From Paracoccus sp. (in: a-proteobacteria) (GTDB lineage Bacteria > Pseudomonadota > Alphaproteobacteria > Rhodobacterales > Rhodobacteraceae), in contig JAGPGI010000176.1 of assembly GCA_018056045.1 (NCBI GenBank), forward strand, positions 1-6,116: a DNA stretch of 6,116 nucleotides, in the 5' to 3' direction. Positions 4,965-6,116 of this stretch are shown one piece after another. Both the position numbers and the translations under genes were made by a program. The first letter of the stretch is position 1, and every line of letters begins with the position of its first letter. Below the pieces are notes generated by a model that searched no databases, was not told where the DNA came from, and saw only the letters and a program-made list of their open reading frames with translations.

Positions 4965-6020
4965 CTAGTGTTCGCTGGCGCCGCCACCGGCTGGCGTGCT
5001 GACCAGCCGCGCCATCAGGCTTTGCCGCGTCACCCGGCCGCCGCCCTGCAGGGCCAAAGCATCGGCGCCGGTTTCGGTCATCAGCCGGATCAGGTCGCGC
5101 AGCGGGGTCTCGCGGTCGATGGGGGCGCGGTCCAGAGACACGCCTCCGGCCGCATCGGGTTCGGCCACATCCTCGGCGGTCAGGACCGCCAGCGGGTTCA
5201 TATGGGCGACGAAATCCTCGACATAGGCATTGACCGGATTGGCGATGATCTGGCGCGCGGTGCCGATCTGCACGATGCGTCCGCCCTCCATCAGGGCGAT
5301 GCGGTTGCCGATGCGGAAAGCCTCGTCCAGATCGTGGCTGACAAAGACGATGGTGCGCCGCGCCTGCTTTTGCAGTTCAAGCAATTCGTCCTGCAAGCGG
5401 GTGCGGATCAGCGGATCAAGCGCCGAGAAGGGCTCGTCCATCAGCAGCACCGGCGCCTGGGTAGCAAAGGCGCGCGCCAGACCCACGCGCTGCTGCATGC
5501 CGCCCGACAGATCTCCCACCTTGCGGTCCCCCCAGTCGGTCAGCCCGACCGTCGCCAGCTGCGCATCGACGCGGCTGCGGCGCTCGGCCGGGGGGACATG
5601 GGCCAGTTCCAGCCCCAGCCCGACATTCTCGCGCACCGAGCGCCAGGGCAGCAGGCCGAATTGCTGGAAGACCATGGCGATGCGCTCGCGCCGGATGCGG
5701 CGCAGCTCGGCGCTGGATGCATGAGTGACCGAGACCATGCCATTTCCGTCCCAGATCCTGACCTCGCCCCGGCAGACCGCGTTGAGGCCGTTCACGGCGC
5801 GCAAAAGCGTGGACTTGCCCGAGCCGGAAAGGCCCATCAGCACCAGAATCTCGCCCTCGCGCACGGAAAGCGAACAGTTATGGACGCCCAGCACCTGCCC
5901 GGTTTCCGCCTTGATCGGGCCGCGCGCAAGGCCCTGATCCATCAGCGGCAGGGCGTTATGGGGGTTCTCGCCAAAGACGATGTTGACGTTGTCGAATTCG
6001 ACGGCGTTCCGCTCAGTCAT
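4965..6020 (-). CDS. choV: Choline ABC transporter, ATP-binding protein ChoV
   Basis: This is a 351-residue cytoplasmic ATPase of the ProV/ChoV group. Motifs are Walker A GLSGSGKST (63-71), Q-loop FQQFGLLPW (118-126), ABC signature LSGGMQQR (171-178), Walker B VLLMDEP (191-197) followed by SALD, and the switch histidine in FVSHDLDEAF (226-235). The N-terminal VEFDNVNIVFG with LPLMDQG (24-30) and TGQVLGVHNCSL (40-51) is typical of choline ChoV proteins and differs from plain ProV. The C-terminal tail (about 276-351) carries NPLAVLTAEDV and one CBS-like half near 306-340. With ChoW and the periplasmic ChoX it imports choline, which is commonly oxidised to glycine betaine. ATG 6020 has AAGGGG about six bases upstream and overlaps the choW stop by eight bases, so translation is coupled. 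ProV of a betaine/proline transporter is the alternative. Confidence 0.93.
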   Translation of the reverse strand: MTERNAVEFDNVNIVFGENPHNALPLMDQGLARGPIKAETGQVLGVHNCSLSVREGEILVLMGLSGSGKSTLLRAVNGLNAVCRGEVRIWDGNGMVSVTHASSAELRRIRRERIAMVFQQFGLLPWRSVRENVGLGLELAHVPPAERRSRVDAQLATVGLTDWGDRKVGDLSGGMQQRVGLARAFATQAPVLLMDEPFSALDPLIRTRLQDELLELQKQARRTIVFVSHDLDEAFRIGNRIALMEGGRIVQIGTARQIIANPVNAYVEDFVAHMNPLAVLTAEDVAEPDAAGGVSLDRAPIDRETPLRDLIRLMTETGADALALQGGGRVTRQSLMARLVSTPAGGGASEH

Positions 6021-6116
6021 TGCGACCCCTTACACGCAGCATCCGGTCCAGCATGATGGCGACCACGACGATGATGATACCGCTTTCAAAACCCAGCGCG
6101 GTGTTGACGCTGTTCA
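6013..6116 (-). CDS. choW: Choline ABC transporter permease ChoW, C-terminal end only
   Basis: The minus strand from the window edge reads NSVNTALGFESGIIIVVVAI and then MLDRMLRVRGRND before the TGA at 6015-6013. These are the last 33 residues of a permease of the ProW/ChoW type. The G-F-E-x-G turn followed by a final hydrophobic helix and LDR is the usual C-terminus of betaine/choline permeases. ATG of choV sits within the end of this gene (ATGACTGA overlap), a classic coupled arrangement. The assignment to ChoW over ProW rests mainly on the ChoV-like neighbour. The rest of the gene, and the expected choX, lie outside the window. Confidence 0.8.
   Translation of the reverse strand, partial: NSVNTALGFESGIIIVVVAIMLDRMLRVRGRND

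Noticed and set aside
4576..4968. 130-codon plus-strand frame
   Set aside because: It is antisense to the DUF1127 gene at one end and crosses two hairpins; composition is not protein-like.
4898..5002. 34-codon plus-strand frame with a good AGGAG site (4887-4891)
   Set aside because: It runs through the choV terminator stem and into antisense choV and has no plausible protein features; the ribosome-site match is probably chance.
4941..6056. Plus-strand open frame of 371 codons
   Set aside because: It is exactly antisense to choV, whose ATPase motifs are all intact; the plus product is a shadow rich in Gln, His and Arg.
1..6116. CRISPR array, tRNA, rRNA, insertion sequence or phage attachment site
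   Set aside because: No regularly spaced repeats, cloverleaf sequences, transposase motifs or paired direct repeats were found by eye.

Overview
The window looks like ordinary chromosomal DNA of a high-GC alphaproteobacterium of the Rhodobacteraceae, with Paracoccus or a close relative as my best guess. The grounds are strongly GC-biased third codon positions in most genes, a DUF4169/ribbon-helix-helix gene pair, an ArgP-LysE divergent pair and a ChoV-type choline transporter ATPase. A GC-rich hairpin with a GGGGATATTT tail after yebC also fits, as I remember this motif from Rhodobacterales genomes. The genus is inferred, not proven.

Layout, left to right. (1) Positions 1-450, plus strand: the end of a DUF4169 gene, overlapping a small ribbon-helix-helix protein gene. 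(2) 490-1233, plus strand: a full-length YebC/TACO1-family gene, followed by two hairpins. The second is a good intrinsic terminator and lies inside the last codons of the converging gene. (3) 1275-2138, minus strand: an ArgP-like LysR regulator, divergent from (4) lysE/argO at 2236-2832, plus strand. A perfect T-N11-A inverted repeat lies in the gap and covers the regulator's own start codon. (5) 2871-3776, plus strand: a ten-helix EamA/DMT transporter just behind lysE, with a long hairpin over its start. (6) 3773-4186, minus strand: a 137-residue protein I do not recognise, in a patch of clearly lower GC. (7) 4404-4631, minus strand: a small DUF1127 protein with a perfect hairpin after its stop. 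(8) 4632-4964: 333 bases without a convincing gene, holding two hairpins. (9) 4965-6116, minus strand: choV, the ATPase of a choline ABC importer, overlapping the end of the permease gene choW, which runs off the window.

How the parts work together. ArgP and LysE form a classic basic-amino-acid export unit, in which the regulator senses intracellular lysine or arginine and switches on the exporter. The DMT gene behind lysE may be co-transcribed. The choW-choV pair imports choline, normally for oxidation to the osmoprotectant glycine betaine. YebC and the ribbon-helix-helix and DUF1127 proteins are small housekeeping or regulatory proteins with no visible link to the transporters.

I see no CRISPR array, insertion sequence, phage gene, tRNA or rRNA, and no convincing new multi-gene system. 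The points most worth a second look are the start-burying hairpin between lysE and the DMT gene, the low-GC orphan gene, the operator over the argP start, and the possible small transcript at about 4676-4870.
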